Of a stretch of DNA of 64,000 bases, positions 1-9,219 are shown piece after piece; position 1 is the stretch's first letter, and each line of letters begins with the position of its first letter. The translations under genes and the position numbers were made by a program. Below the pieces are notes generated by a model. It saw nothing but the letters and a program-made list of their open reading frames with translations, made no database searches and was not told where the DNA came from. This DNA is from Gelatiniphilus marinus (GTDB lineage Bacteria > Bacteroidota > Bacteroidia > Flavobacteriales > Flavobacteriaceae), in assembly GCF_042678305.1 (NCBI RefSeq), contig NZ_JBHUDT010000002.1; one strand, 5' to 3'.

Positions 1-769
1 CCCTAATTACAAAATGCTCTTTAACCTGCTCTTTCCTAAAAAAAACAAATCCCCAGAAAAAGGTGTCAATGGTTACCTTAACTTTTGGGTGCTGTTTTAT
101 GGTTTCCCAGGCTTCGGTCATGTTTTTGCTCCAATAAATATCGTCGAAAATAAAAACAGAATCGTTGTTTGCGGTTTTAAGTAGAGTTTCAAAATAATTT
201 AGGGTGGCTTCTTTTTGGTGGTTGCCGTCAAAGAAAATGAAATCGTATTTGTTTGATGCCATTGCTTTTGTTGCGTTATCAAAATTATCAGTAATAAGCT
301 TGATGTGGTTTAGGTTGTGTTTTTCAAAATTGGCTTTCGTAAAATTTGAAATATTGAGACAACCTTCAATGCTTGTTATGTTTGCTTTGGGGTTGGCCAG
401 ATGCATCGCTTGTGTGGCTATGCCCAACGATGTACCTAATTCCAAAGTGTTTTCAAATTTAAAATAGCGAAAAAGCCTATGCAAGAGTTTTGCTCTTTTA
501 TATGTGGTGCCCGCATTTTTTGCCATATCGCTAACACTTCTTTGCGTGTGTTTTAAAACTCGCGAGCCCGCTCCTAAATCGGTTACTTTAATGTTGGTTT
601 TGGTTTTTAGGAGTGCTTTTCTGTAGTTTAAAATGTTATTGTACGCAGGGTAATTGGTGGTATCATAAAAGCATTTGGTTACCAAATTATAAACAAAAGG
701 CGAATGCACACCGTGTTGGTTGCTGGATTTTAAAAGGAATTTTATGTATTGGATAATTTGGTAAAGCAT
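1..769 (-). CDS. Class I SAM-dependent methyltransferase (3' end outside the window)
   Basis: This is a minus-strand reading frame that starts with ATG at 769 and runs off the left edge without a stop. About 256 codons are visible. The middle of the protein has a glycine-rich SAM-binding stretch (LELGTSLGIATQA), and further on FIFFDGNHQKEA, the DGxH pattern seen in Methyltransf_24-type O-methyltransferases. The family transfers a methyl group from S-adenosylmethionine; the substrate cannot be read from the sequence. It lies 138 bp downstream of the ABC-F gene on the same strand. A TAACTTTG box upstream at 789-796 suggests its own promoter. Confidence 0.75.
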   Translation of the reverse strand, partial: MLYQIIQYIKFLLKSSNQHGVHSPFVYNLVTKCFYDTTNYPAYNNILNYRKALLKTKTNIKVTDLGAGSRVLKHTQRSVSDMAKNAGTTYKRAKLLHRLFRYFKFENTLELGTSLGIATQAMHLANPKANITSIEGCLNISNFTKANFEKHNLNHIKLITDNFDNATKAMASNKYDFIFFDGNHQKEATLNYFETLLKTANNDSVFIFDDIYWSKNMTEAWETIKQHPKVKVTIDTFFWGFVFFRKEQVKEHFVIR

Positions 770-788
770 TAATTTGGGTTGAAAAGTA

Positions 789-796
789 CAAAGTTA
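789..796 (-). promoter_or_regulatory. Possible -7 box of the methyltransferase gene
   Basis: On the minus strand this reads TAACTTTG, matching the Bacteroidetes -7 consensus TAnnTTTG. It lies 19 nt upstream of the ATG at 769. No clear TTG -33 element sits at the expected distance, so this is a weak call. The rest of the 770-907 gap shows nothing recognisable. Confidence 0.35.
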
Positions 797-907
797 AAAA
801 GTTGAAAGACTTATATTGTAATTATGTGATTTCTCACGATGTTCGAAATGACAAACTTACTTTTTTATTTCTAACTGAATACTGCGACTAAAAACTGCAA
901 ACTATTT

Positions 908-2770
908 TCATTCTTCAAGTTTTGATGACAATTCAAACCAGCGTTGCTCTTTGGCTTCAATAGCGTCTATGATTTTTTGAAGCTCGCCGGACAGTTTGTT
1001 GATTTCATCTTGCGTTAAATCGGGGTTATTGAATTTGTTTTCCAGTTCTTTTTTATCAAAGGCTAATGCGTTAAGTTTGCTCTCGATGTTTTTAAGTTCC
1101 TTTTCTTCGTTGTAAGATAGTTTGGAAGCTTCATTTTGTTTCCAAGCATTTTTATCTTTTTTATCTTCGGTGGTTTTAGAAATTGCAGGTTGGCTATCTT
1201 CGTAAACGCGGTAATCGGTATAATTTCCTGGAAAATCTTCTATATGTCCATCGCCTTTAAAAACAAAAAGGTGATCGACTACTTTATCCATAAAATACCT
1301 ATCGTGCGAAACTACGATAATGCAACCCGGAAAATCCAAAAGAAAACTCTCAAGCACATTTAGCGTAACAATATCCAAATCGTTTGTGGGCTCATCGAGG
1401 ATTAAAAAATTAGGGTTCTGAATTAAAACCGTACATAAATACAGGCGTTTGCGTTCGCCACCACTTAGTTTTTCAACAAAATCGTATTGCTTTTTTCGGC
1501 TAAATAAAAAACGTTCTAAAAGCTGTTGCGCACTAATTTGCCGGCCTTTTTTTAGCGGAATGTAATCTCCAAATTCACGGATTACATCAATAACCTTTTG
1601 TTCGGGTTTTATGGTGATGCCGCTTTGTGTGTAATAGCCAAATTTTACCGTGTCGCCTTTTACAACTTTACCGGAATCTGGCTGTGCGGTTTGGGTTAAA
1701 ATATTTAAAAACGTGGTTTTTCCGGTGCCGTTTTTGCCAATAATGCCAACGCGTTCGCCTTTTTTAAAGGTGTATTCAAATTTATCGAGAATGGTTTTGT
1801 CTTTAAATGCTTTCGATACGTTATGGAATTCTAGAATTTTACTGCCCAAGCGCTCCATATTGAGCTCTAGCTGTACTTCGTGGTCGTTTCTGCGTTGGTG
1901 GGCGCGGTGTTTAATGTCGGCAAAATCATCGATTCTGGATTTCGATTTTGTGGTTCGTGCTTTAGGTTGGCGGCGCATCCAATTCAGCTCTTTTTTAAAG
2001 AGTTGTTTGGCTTTTCCGGTTTCAACAGCCTCACGCTCAATTCGGGCATCGCGTTTTTCTAAATAATACGAATAGTTGCCCTTGTAGCTGTACAGTTGCC
2101 CTTCGTCTAATTCTATAATTTCGTTGCACACGCGCTCTAAAAAATAACGGTCGTGCGTAACCATAAAAAGCGTGAGGTTTTCTTTGGCAAAAAAATCTTC
2201 GAGCCATTCAATCATCTCTAAATCCAAATGGTTGGTGGGCTCGTCTAAAATCAACAAATCGGGTTTGTTAATTAAAGCATTGGCTAAAGCTAAACGTTTT
2301 TTTTGTCCACCGGAAAGGGCATTTACTTTTTGGCTTAGATCGTCTAGTTTTAATTTAAAAAGAATTTGTTTGTAAAGGGTTTCAAAATCCCACGCTTGGT
2401 GTTGCTCCATGGCATCAAATGCGCTTTGATAGGCTTCGGTATCATCTGGTTTTAACAGTGCTTTTTCGTAATTAGATATTATTTTTAATGTGGGGTTTTC
2501 GCTAGCTAGTATGGTTTCTTCAACAGTTAAATTGTCATCAAATTTAGGGTCTTGCGAGAGGAATGAAACTTTTACGTCTTTTCTGTAAATAATATTGCCT
2601 GAGTCTGGTTGGTCATCGCCCGAAAGGATGTTCAAAATAGAAGTTTTTCCTGTGCCGTTTTTGGCAACGAAAGCTATTTTTTGATCTTTATGGATGCTAA
2701 AAGACAGGTTTTTAAAAAGCGTTAACTCGCCGTAAGATTTCGATATGTTTTCTACTGTTAAATAATTCAA
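908..2770 (-). CDS. uup: ABC-F family ATPase, Uup-like
   Basis: This is a soluble protein with two ABC ATPase domains and no membrane segments. The first half has Walker A AKNGTGKTS, signature LSGGQKKR and Walker B LLILDEPTNHLDL. The second half has GKNGTGKTT, LSGGERKR and FLILDEPTNDLDI. A charged coiled-coil tail of about 80 residues follows, as in Uup. ABC-F proteins act on the ribosome or on nucleic acids rather than in transport. I chose the TTG at 2770 (620 aa, beginning NYLTVENISKSYGE) because family members start there. The upstream ATG at 2836 would add 22 residues unlike the family and would run into the divergent promoter. The symbol is by resemblance only. Confidence 0.85.
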   Translation of the reverse strand: MNYLTVENISKSYGELTLFKNLSFSIHKDQKIAFVAKNGTGKTSILNILSGDDQPDSGNIIYRKDVKVSFLSQDPKFDDNLTVEETILASENPTLKIISNYEKALLKPDDTEAYQSAFDAMEQHQAWDFETLYKQILFKLKLDDLSQKVNALSGGQKKRLALANALINKPDLLILDEPTNHLDLEMIEWLEDFFAKENLTLFMVTHDRYFLERVCNEIIELDEGQLYSYKGNYSYYLEKRDARIEREAVETGKAKQLFKKELNWMRRQPKARTTKSKSRIDDFADIKHRAHQRRNDHEVQLELNMERLGSKILEFHNVSKAFKDKTILDKFEYTFKKGERVGIIGKNGTGKTTFLNILTQTAQPDSGKVVKGDTVKFGYYTQSGITIKPEQKVIDVIREFGDYIPLKKGRQISAQQLLERFLFSRKKQYDFVEKLSGGERKRLYLCTVLIQNPNFLILDEPTNDLDIVTLNVLESFLLDFPGCIIVVSHDRYFMDKVVDHLFVFKGDGHIEDFPGNYTDYRVYEDSQPAISKTTEDKKDKNAWKQNEASKLSYNEEKELKNIESKLNALAFDKKELENKFNNPDLTQDEINKLSGELQKIIDAIEAKEQRWFELSSKLEE

Positions 2771-2823
2771 GAGGAAAATTTTTTTGCAAATAACGGATAA
2801 AAAACCAAAAATACCGATATATG

Positions 2824-2854
2824 TTTTGTTGTTCAAGACGAAAAGTTATATTTG
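2824..2854 (+). promoter_or_regulatory. Promoter of the polysaccharide locus
   Basis: TTTTG at 2824-2828 and TATATTTG at 2847-2854 are separated by 18 nt. This matches the Bacteroidetes -33/-7 promoter pattern closely. The -7 box ends 22 nt before the ATG of the Wza-like gene at 2877. It is the only good promoter seen at the front of the roughly 30-kb co-directional gene run, so it probably drives at least the export genes. Confidence 0.6.
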
Positions 2855-2876
2855 TTGGATATCAACGCGCCTCAGT

Positions 2877-3671
2877 ATGACAAGATTTTTTTTAATAGCC
2901 TTACTAATAATGGCTTCTGTTACAGTGTCCTGCGTTCCTTACAAAGACACGCTTTACCTTCAAAATAAAAATGCTGCAACAGATTCAACCCAAATAATTG
3001 TTGAAAAACAAAAGCCGTATCGGGTACAAATAAACGATATTTTAAATATCAGGATTAAGGCCGCAAAGCAAGAAACGGTTAAGATTTTTAACCCTATTGG
3101 AGAAGGCGATTTGAATGCCAGTAGTGAAGAACGCGCTTATTTTGATGGTTTTACGGTAGATTTACATGGCAATATATTGATGCCTAAATTGGGCGAAATT
3201 AATGTGTTGGGTTTTACAACTGATGAAATAAAGCAAATTATTGAAAAAAAACTACTAGAAACCGAGTATAAAGCCGCCAACGATATTTTTGTAACCGTAA
3301 AGCTAACCGGTTTGCAATACACGGTAACAGGCGAAGTGGGTAGTACAGGCACCAAAACCATTTTTAAAGAACGGGTTAATATTTTTGAAGCTCTAGCAAA
3401 TTCTGGCGATATACCAGATACGGGCGACAAGAAAGATGTGCTGATTATTAGGCAATTTCCGCAAGGGCAGAAAATTTTCCATCTGGATTTAACCGATGCC
3501 AATGTAATGAAATCGCCATATTATTACATAAAGCCCAACGATATGATTTACGTGAAACCCTTAAAACAGAAATCTTGGGGAACCGGTACGAACGCCATCC
3601 AGAATATTGGGGCTATTGCTACCGTTTTATCATTAATTACAACAACTATTTTACTTTTAGATAGGATTTAG
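2877..3671 (+). CDS. Wza-like outer-membrane polysaccharide export lipoprotein
   Basis: A 264-residue lipoprotein with signal peptide MTRFFLIALLIMASVTVSC; the lipobox cysteine is residue 19. The body has a Poly_export domain (PYRVQINDILNIRIK onward) and an SLBB-like segment (QYTVTGEVGSTGTKTIF). A hydrophobic helix ends the protein (IGAIATVLSLITTTILLL). Wza-type proteins form the outer-membrane channel for capsule or exopolysaccharide. I chose the ATG at 2877 because it places the signal peptide at the N-terminus; an earlier in-frame start would put 31 extra residues in front and overlap the promoter. The Wzc-like gene follows 2 nt later. Confidence 0.88.
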   Translation: MTRFFLIALLIMASVTVSCVPYKDTLYLQNKNAATDSTQIIVEKQKPYRVQINDILNIRIKAAKQETVKIFNPIGEGDLNASSEERAYFDGFTVDLHGNILMPKLGEINVLGFTTDEIKQIIEKKLLETEYKAANDIFVTVKLTGLQYTVTGEVGSTGTKTIFKERVNIFEALANSGDIPDTGDKKDVLIIRQFPQGQKIFHLDLTDANVMKSPYYYIKPNDMIYVKPLKQKSWGTGTNAIQNIGAIATVLSLITTTILLLDRI

Positions 3672-3673
3672 CC

Positions 3674-6145
3674 ATGGCTTACGACGATATAGAAGATATT
3701 GAATATGCAGAACAAAAGAGCCTTAATTTCGATTTAAGAGGTTTTCTTTTTAAACTGTTAAAATTCTGGAAATTATTTATAATTGCAATAGCCATAGGCT
3801 TGTTTGTAGCCTATTCTGTTAATGATAGAAAGCAGAATATATACAGATTAAGCTCGTTAATATCTTTAGAAAACGACCAAAACCCTTTTTTTGCCGCAAA
3901 CACCAGTATTTCGTTTAATTGGGGTGGTGTTTCTGGTAAGGTGGGTAAAACCATTATAGCATTAAAAACAAGAAACCATAATGAACTGGTTATCGATTCG
4001 TTACAGTTTTACATTCAATATTTAAAAGAAGGAAAATACAGAAAAGAAGATATTTATAAAAAAGCCCCTTTTTACATTCACATAGATAAAAATAAAGGAC
4101 AATTACTTGGAAAACCAATTGGTATAAAGTTTATTGACAATACCCAATACGAGCTTTTTGTAGATTTTGAAAACGATAAGTTTACAGCTCAAAAATACAG
4201 CGATAAAACCTTGCACGGCATAGCGGTTCCAAAAGGCAAGTTTGCCAAAACCTATAAAGTAGGCGAACCTGTAGATTTGCCCTTTGCAAAATTTACTTTG
4301 CGCATAAAAGACGAGGCGCCAATTGCCCCAAATTCAGAATATTTTATAAAGTTTTTAAATTTTGATGGCGTTGTAAACAGCTTTAAAGGTCAGGTTGCCG
4401 TAACGCCTTACAGCAAAACATCGTCTTCAATACTTAGACTGTCGTTAACAGGAAACAACAAGCAAAAAATAGTCGATTACTTAAATGCCACCACAGCCAT
4501 TTTAAGCAGAACAGACCTTGAACGTAAAAACCAATACGCTACAAACACCATTAAATTTATAGATAGCAGCTTAAGCATTGTAAATACCGAGCTAAAAGCC
4601 ATTACAGACACCATGAATGCTTTTAGAAAGCAAACCAAGATGTTTAATGTAGATGAGGAGCTTTTACAAATTTCTGAAAAAATAAGCGAATTAGAATCGC
4701 GCGAAGAAGAAAACCAATCTAAATTACAGTATTTAAGTATTCTTGCAGATTATTTAAAAACCAAAACAGATTACACTAAAATAGCCGCGCCAACATCTGT
4801 AGGGATTGAAGAAGAGAACATAGCAGCCAGTGTAAGTAAAATTACGGCATTGGCCATACAGAGGCAGGAACTTGAGCAATTGGTGCAAGAAGGGTCTTCT
4901 TCTTTACAGGAATTGGACGGAAGCATTGATGCCGAGAAGAATGTGTTGATGGAAACCATTGCCTCAACAAAAAAAACCATTAACATTCAGCTAAACCGCG
5001 TTAGGCAAACAAAAGCTAATTTGGAAAACAGATTAAACGATTTACCTGAAGACCAACAGCAGTTTTTAAAAATACAGCGCAACTTAAATATAAGTCAAGA
5101 AGCCTACAATGTTTACATGGGCAAACGAAGCGAAGCCGCTATTGTAAAAGCTGCTAATATTTCAGATATTTCAGTAATTGAAGCTGCCAAAGACGTTGGT
5201 GGCGGTTTGATAGGGCCAAATAAGAATTTGAATTATATGATGGCCTTATTAGTTGGTTTCTTTGGGCCATTTGCCTTTGTTTTTATTCTGTTTTTGCTTG
5301 ATAACACCATTCATGGCGCCGATGAAGTGAAACGATTATCAAAAATCCCCATACTAGGTTTAGTTGGTAAATTCGTGCACGATAATAGCTTAGTGGTTTA
5401 TGAAAAACCAAAATCGGCAGTCGCCGAATCCTTTAGGGCCATTCGTTCCAGCTTGCAGTTTTTCTATAAAAAAACCGATAAAAAAGGCGGGCGTACCATT
5501 ATGTTAACCTCTTCGGTAAGTGGCGAGGGCAAAACATTTTGCTCTATTAATATTGCCAGTGCCTATGCTTTATCGGGTAAAAAAACGATTCTTTTAGGGT
5601 TGGATTTGCGCAAGCCTAAAATTTTTGGCGATTTTAATATAGACAACAACACCGGAATCGTTAACTATTTTATAGGTGATAAAAGTTTGGAAGAGGTAAC
5701 CTTTAAAAGCCATATTGAGAACTTAGATGTGATTACTTCGGGGCCCATTCCGCCAAATCCTTCAGAATTATTGATGAGCGATGCCATGACCGAGCTTATT
5801 GAAGAATTAAGGAAAACCTACGATATGATTGTACTCGATTCGCCACCATTAGGTTTGGTTACCGATGCTTTGGAGCTTTCGCAATTTGCTGACGCCTCAT
5901 TATTTGTAATTAGATTGAATTACACTAAAAAGGGGATGTTAGAACTGGTAAATGCCAAGCATAAAACAGGTGAGTTGAAGAATGTTAGTTATGTGCTGAA
6001 TTTCTATAAGCACAACAAAAGCCACGGCTACGGCTACGGCTATGGCTATAGTTATGGTTATGGGGTTTACGGAAATGCCTATCATGAAAACACAAAAAAG
6101 AAAACGTTTTTAGATAAAGTTAAAAACTGGCTTAAAATAGGATAA
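3674..6145 (+). CDS. Wzc-like polysaccharide co-polymerase and tyrosine kinase
   Basis: An 823-residue inner-membrane protein. Transmembrane helices lie near residues 33-49 and 522-543 and flank a large periplasmic Wzz/GNVR-type region with coiled coils. The cytoplasmic bacterial tyrosine kinase domain has Walker A (SSVSGEGKT, about 612-620), Walker A' (LLGLDLRKPK, about 639-648) and Walker B (MIVLDSPP, about 717). The tail is tyrosine-rich (GYGYGYGYSYGYG, about 785-797), as expected for the autophosphorylation cluster. Such proteins control chain length and export together with Wza. It is coupled to the Wza-like gene by a 2-nt gap. Confidence 0.92.
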   Translation: MAYDDIEDIEYAEQKSLNFDLRGFLFKLLKFWKLFIIAIAIGLFVAYSVNDRKQNIYRLSSLISLENDQNPFFAANTSISFNWGGVSGKVGKTIIALKTRNHNELVIDSLQFYIQYLKEGKYRKEDIYKKAPFYIHIDKNKGQLLGKPIGIKFIDNTQYELFVDFENDKFTAQKYSDKTLHGIAVPKGKFAKTYKVGEPVDLPFAKFTLRIKDEAPIAPNSEYFIKFLNFDGVVNSFKGQVAVTPYSKTSSSILRLSLTGNNKQKIVDYLNATTAILSRTDLERKNQYATNTIKFIDSSLSIVNTELKAITDTMNAFRKQTKMFNVDEELLQISEKISELESREEENQSKLQYLSILADYLKTKTDYTKIAAPTSVGIEEENIAASVSKITALAIQRQELEQLVQEGSSSLQELDGSIDAEKNVLMETIASTKKTINIQLNRVRQTKANLENRLNDLPEDQQQFLKIQRNLNISQEAYNVYMGKRSEAAIVKAANISDISVIEAAKDVGGGLIGPNKNLNYMMALLVGFFGPFAFVFILFLLDNTIHGADEVKRLSKIPILGLVGKFVHDNSLVVYEKPKSAVAESFRAIRSSLQFFYKKTDKKGGRTIMLTSSVSGEGKTFCSINIASAYALSGKKTILLGLDLRKPKIFGDFNIDNNTGIVNYFIGDKSLEEVTFKSHIENLDVITSGPIPPNPSELLMSDAMTELIEELRKTYDMIVLDSPPLGLVTDALELSQFADASLFVIRLNYTKKGMLELVNAKHKTGELKNVSYVLNFYKHNKSHGYGYGYGYSYGYGVYGNAYHENTKKKTFLDKVKNWLKIG

Positions 6146-6176
6146 AGACTAAAATTAACAGAAAAGAAAACGAAAA

Positions 6177-7070
6177 TTGAATACAACAAAAGACGATAGT
6201 TGGTTATATACTATATCTCCTAAAAAAAGTTTGATTCATTTGAATTTCAAGGAGATTTGGCAATACAGGGACTTACTGTTTTTGTTTGTTAAAAGAGATA
6301 TTATAACCTTATACAAACAAACCATTTTGGGGCCTTTGTGGTATTTTATCCAACCATTATTTACCTCTATTATTTTCACTTTGGTATTTAATAATATTGC
6401 TGATATTAAAGTAGGCAATGGTATTCCTGCATTTCTTTTTAATTTAGCAGGAATCACTTCTTGGAATTATTTTAGCGAATGTATTAAGGGCACAAGCGAT
6501 ACTTTTAAGAAAAACCAAAACATATTCGGAAAAGTATATTTCCCAAGGGTAATTATGCCCATGTCTACGGTAGTTTCAAATCTAATAAAGTTGGGTATTC
6601 AGCTTTTAGTATTCGTTTGCTTTTATATGTATTTTGTTTTTTTTACTGACAAAGCAAGCCATAGTTTGCCACAGATAGAATTAATTTTACTGCCCATTTT
6701 AATACTTTTAATGGGGTTTTTAGGTTTAGGATTAGGAATGATAATTTCATCGATGACCACTAAATACCGCGATTTATCCTTTCTCGTTGCTTTTGGCGTT
6801 CAACTCCTCATGTACGGTTCAGCGGTTATGTACCCCTTGTCTTTAATTAAAGAAAAGGTGGCAGAAGGCAGTATATCTAATTTTGCAGGAATGTTGATTG
6901 AATACAACCCCATGACGATTATTATAGAATTATTTAGATATATAACTTTAGGTGTTGGCGATTTTTCTGTGCTCAAAATAGGTTTTGCGCTTTTGCTTAG
7001 TATTGTAATATTTTTTTTAGGATTGATTGTTTTTAACAAAACAGAAAAAAACTTTATCGATACCGTATGA
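6177..7070 (+). CDS. wzm: ABC-2 type polysaccharide exporter permease (Wzm-like)
   Basis: A 297-residue membrane protein with about six hydrophobic helices and the ABC-2 permease pattern, including KQTILGPLWYFIQP near residue 50. Wzm-type permeases move lipid-linked O-antigen or capsule across the inner membrane. The start is a TTG at 6177; no ATG lies close enough to give the usual N-terminus (..SWLYTISPKKSLIHLNFKEIWQYRD..). Its stop overlaps the ATG of the ATPase gene by 4 nt, so the two subunits are translationally coupled. Confidence 0.9.
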   Translation: MNTTKDDSWLYTISPKKSLIHLNFKEIWQYRDLLFLFVKRDIITLYKQTILGPLWYFIQPLFTSIIFTLVFNNIADIKVGNGIPAFLFNLAGITSWNYFSECIKGTSDTFKKNQNIFGKVYFPRVIMPMSTVVSNLIKLGIQLLVFVCFYMYFVFFTDKASHSLPQIELILLPILILLMGFLGLGLGMIISSMTTKYRDLSFLVAFGVQLLMYGSAVMYPLSLIKEKVAEGSISNFAGMLIEYNPMTIIIELFRYITLGVGDFSVLKIGFALLLSIVIFFLGLIVFNKTEKNFIDTV

Positions 7071-8341
7071 CCGATAATCAAATCATATTAAAAGTAGATA
7101 ATATTTCCAAGCAATACCGTTTGGGTTTGATTGGTACAGGTACTATTAGTCATGATCTCAATCGTTGGTGGAGCAAAATTAGAGGGAAGGGCGATCCTTA
7201 TTTAAAAGTAGGCGATATTAACGACAGAAAGGTAAAAAGCGAATCAGATTATGTTTGGGCACTTCGCAATATAGATTTTGAAGTTACTAAAGGTGAGGTT
7301 TTAGGCATTATAGGAAAAAATGGAGCGGGTAAATCAACACTATTAAAAATACTTTCAAAAGTTACAGGGCCAACCCAAGGGGAAATAAAAACAAAAGGTA
7401 GAATAGCTTCTTTATTAGAGGTGGGTACTGGTTTTCATCCCGAAATGACAGGTCTCGAAAACATTTTTTTAAATGGTGCTATTTTAGGAATGACCAAAAA
7501 GGAGATAAAATCTAAAATAGATGAAATAATAGATTTTTCTGGATGCCAAAAATATATCGACACACCCGTAAAGCGATATTCTTCGGGAATGCGTGTGAGA
7601 TTAGCATTTGCCGTAGCGGCACATTTAGAGCCCGATATTCTAGTAATTGATGAGGTTTTGGCAGTTGGCGATGCCGAATTCCAAAAAAAAGCCATTGGGA
7701 AAATGCAAGATATTAGTAAGGGCGAAGGCCGTACTATTCTTTTTGTAAGTCATGATATGGCTGCCGTTAAAAGTTTATGTACAAGAGGCATCCTTTTGGA
7801 AAACGGACAGATTTCTTTTGAAGGCACCATTGAAGACACCGTTGAATATTATTTAAAAGAGAGCTATAATAAAAACTCAAATACCGGTTTGATTGAGTTT
7901 CCGGAAAATAATAAATCAACTCAAATTAAGAGCTTGGAAATTCTAAGAACAGATAAATCAAAAACAAGTGTATTTTTAATGGGAGAACCTATTGTGTTTA
8001 AAATTAATGTGCGTAACAAAGCCGTTTTAAACCGAATAAAAGCTAGTGTGGTAATTACATCGGCAAATGGCGTTAAGGTTACCGCTTTAAGGTCGCACGA
8101 AATGACTCAGCATTATTTTTCAAAGGATACGGATTTTTCTATTTCGGTAAAACTAAAAGATGTTAATTTAATGCCCAATAGCTATTTTGTTACGCTTGCA
8201 CTTTTAGAGAATAATTACGACATTGAGGTTATTCAACAATGTACTTCGTTTTCGGTTATAGCAAACGATATTTATAAAACGGGAAAAATTCCAAAGGGAA
8301 AGTTCCTTACCTTTTCTAGAGCAGAATGGAGTTTTGAATAG
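7067..8341 (+). CDS. wzt: Polysaccharide exporter ATPase (Wzt-like) with C-terminal glycan-binding domain
   Basis: A 424-residue ABC ATPase. Walker A is GIIGKNGAGKST (about 80-91), the signature is YSSGMRVRLAFA (about 169-180) and Walker B is ILVIDEVLAVGD (about 190-201). Residues after about 260 form a beta-rich Wzt_C-type region. In Wzt proteins that recognise the finished glycan, this extra domain binds the chain's non-reducing terminal modification. Its presence suggests export of a completed, end-modified polymer. It overlaps the permease gene by 4 nt. Confidence 0.92.
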   Translation: MTDNQIILKVDNISKQYRLGLIGTGTISHDLNRWWSKIRGKGDPYLKVGDINDRKVKSESDYVWALRNIDFEVTKGEVLGIIGKNGAGKSTLLKILSKVTGPTQGEIKTKGRIASLLEVGTGFHPEMTGLENIFLNGAILGMTKKEIKSKIDEIIDFSGCQKYIDTPVKRYSSGMRVRLAFAVAAHLEPDILVIDEVLAVGDAEFQKKAIGKMQDISKGEGRTILFVSHDMAAVKSLCTRGILLENGQISFEGTIEDTVEYYLKESYNKNSNTGLIEFPENNKSTQIKSLEILRTDKSKTSVFLMGEPIVFKINVRNKAVLNRIKASVVITSANGVKVTALRSHEMTQHYFSKDTDFSISVKLKDVNLMPNSYFVTLALLENNYDIEVIQQCTSFSVIANDIYKTGKIPKGKFLTFSRAEWSFE

Positions 8342-8356
8342 AACAATTAAAGTGTT

Positions 8357-9163
8357 ATGGCTATTAGATTATATAGATGGAAAGGAAAAAGACAAGATAA
8401 TCTTGAAAATTACGGCGACTTATTGTCCTTGTATTTAGCTAAGAAACTATCTAATAAAAAAATTATCCCAATAAAACATCCCAGTAAAGGTTTTCAAAAA
8501 TATTTTTTCAAAAATTACTTAAGTATTGGGAGCATAATTTCCTCGGCAACCGAAAAATCACTGGTTTGGGGAAGCGGCATTATTAAAGCAGATGAAAACA
8601 TTCGTAAAGCCAATTTTTTAGCAGTAAGAGGCCCACGAACAAGAAAACGTATTTTAGAATTAGGCTATGACTGTCCCGAAACTTATGGCGATCCAGCTAT
8701 TTTGTTACCCAATTTTTATAACCCTACGGTTCAGAAAAAGTATAAAATAGGAATCATACCGCATTATGTTGACTTTAAAGAGGTTGCTGCTGTTTTTAAG
8801 GAAAGCAAAATTACTAAGGTTATAAATTTAATGACCAATTCCATAGAGCATACAACTCAAGAAATTTTAAAATGCGAACACATCATATCTTCGTCTTTGC
8901 ATGGGGTTATAATAGCACAGGCATATAGAATACCATCACTTTGGGTTAAATTTTCGAATAAACTTTTTGGTGATAATATTAAGTTTTACGATTATTATGA
9001 ATCAATGGGTATTAACTTTACAAAAGAGTTTTTTATAGTGCCAAAAGATCTATCAATAAAAAAAATAGAGGAACTTTTAGAAACCAACAAAGAAGTTTTG
9101 TTGCAAGATGAAAAAATATTAGAGTTGAGAAAAAACGAGCTGTTAAAAAGCTGCCCATTTTAA
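8357..9163 (+). CDS. Polysaccharide pyruvyltransferase family protein
   Basis: A 268-residue protein with the two hallmarks of the family: an N-terminal NLENYGDLLSLYLAKKL stretch (NxGD-type) and a C-terminal ISSSLHGVIIAQAYRIPSLW stretch. The family transfers pyruvate from phosphoenolpyruvate to a sugar as a ketal, adding negative charge, although some members have other transfer roles. It sits directly behind the exporter ATPase (15-nt gap), so it probably modifies the exported glycan. The sugar acceptor is unknown. Confidence 0.82.
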   Translation: MAIRLYRWKGKRQDNLENYGDLLSLYLAKKLSNKKIIPIKHPSKGFQKYFFKNYLSIGSIISSATEKSLVWGSGIIKADENIRKANFLAVRGPRTRKRILELGYDCPETYGDPAILLPNFYNPTVQKKYKIGIIPHYVDFKEVAAVFKESKITKVINLMTNSIEHTTQEILKCEHIISSSLHGVIIAQAYRIPSLWVKFSNKLFGDNIKFYDYYESMGINFTKEFFIVPKDLSIKKIEELLETNKEVLLQDEKILELRKNELLKSCPF

Positions 9164-9219
9164 AATAACAGTATTTGTATGTTATTAAAAAAAAGTATTT
9201 CCGAATTAATATTTAGTCA

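Noticed and set aside
1650..2066. 138-codon open frame on the plus strand inside the ABC-F gene
   Set aside because: It is antisense to the conserved linker and second ATPase domain, shows no motif, and is better explained as a shadow of the real gene.
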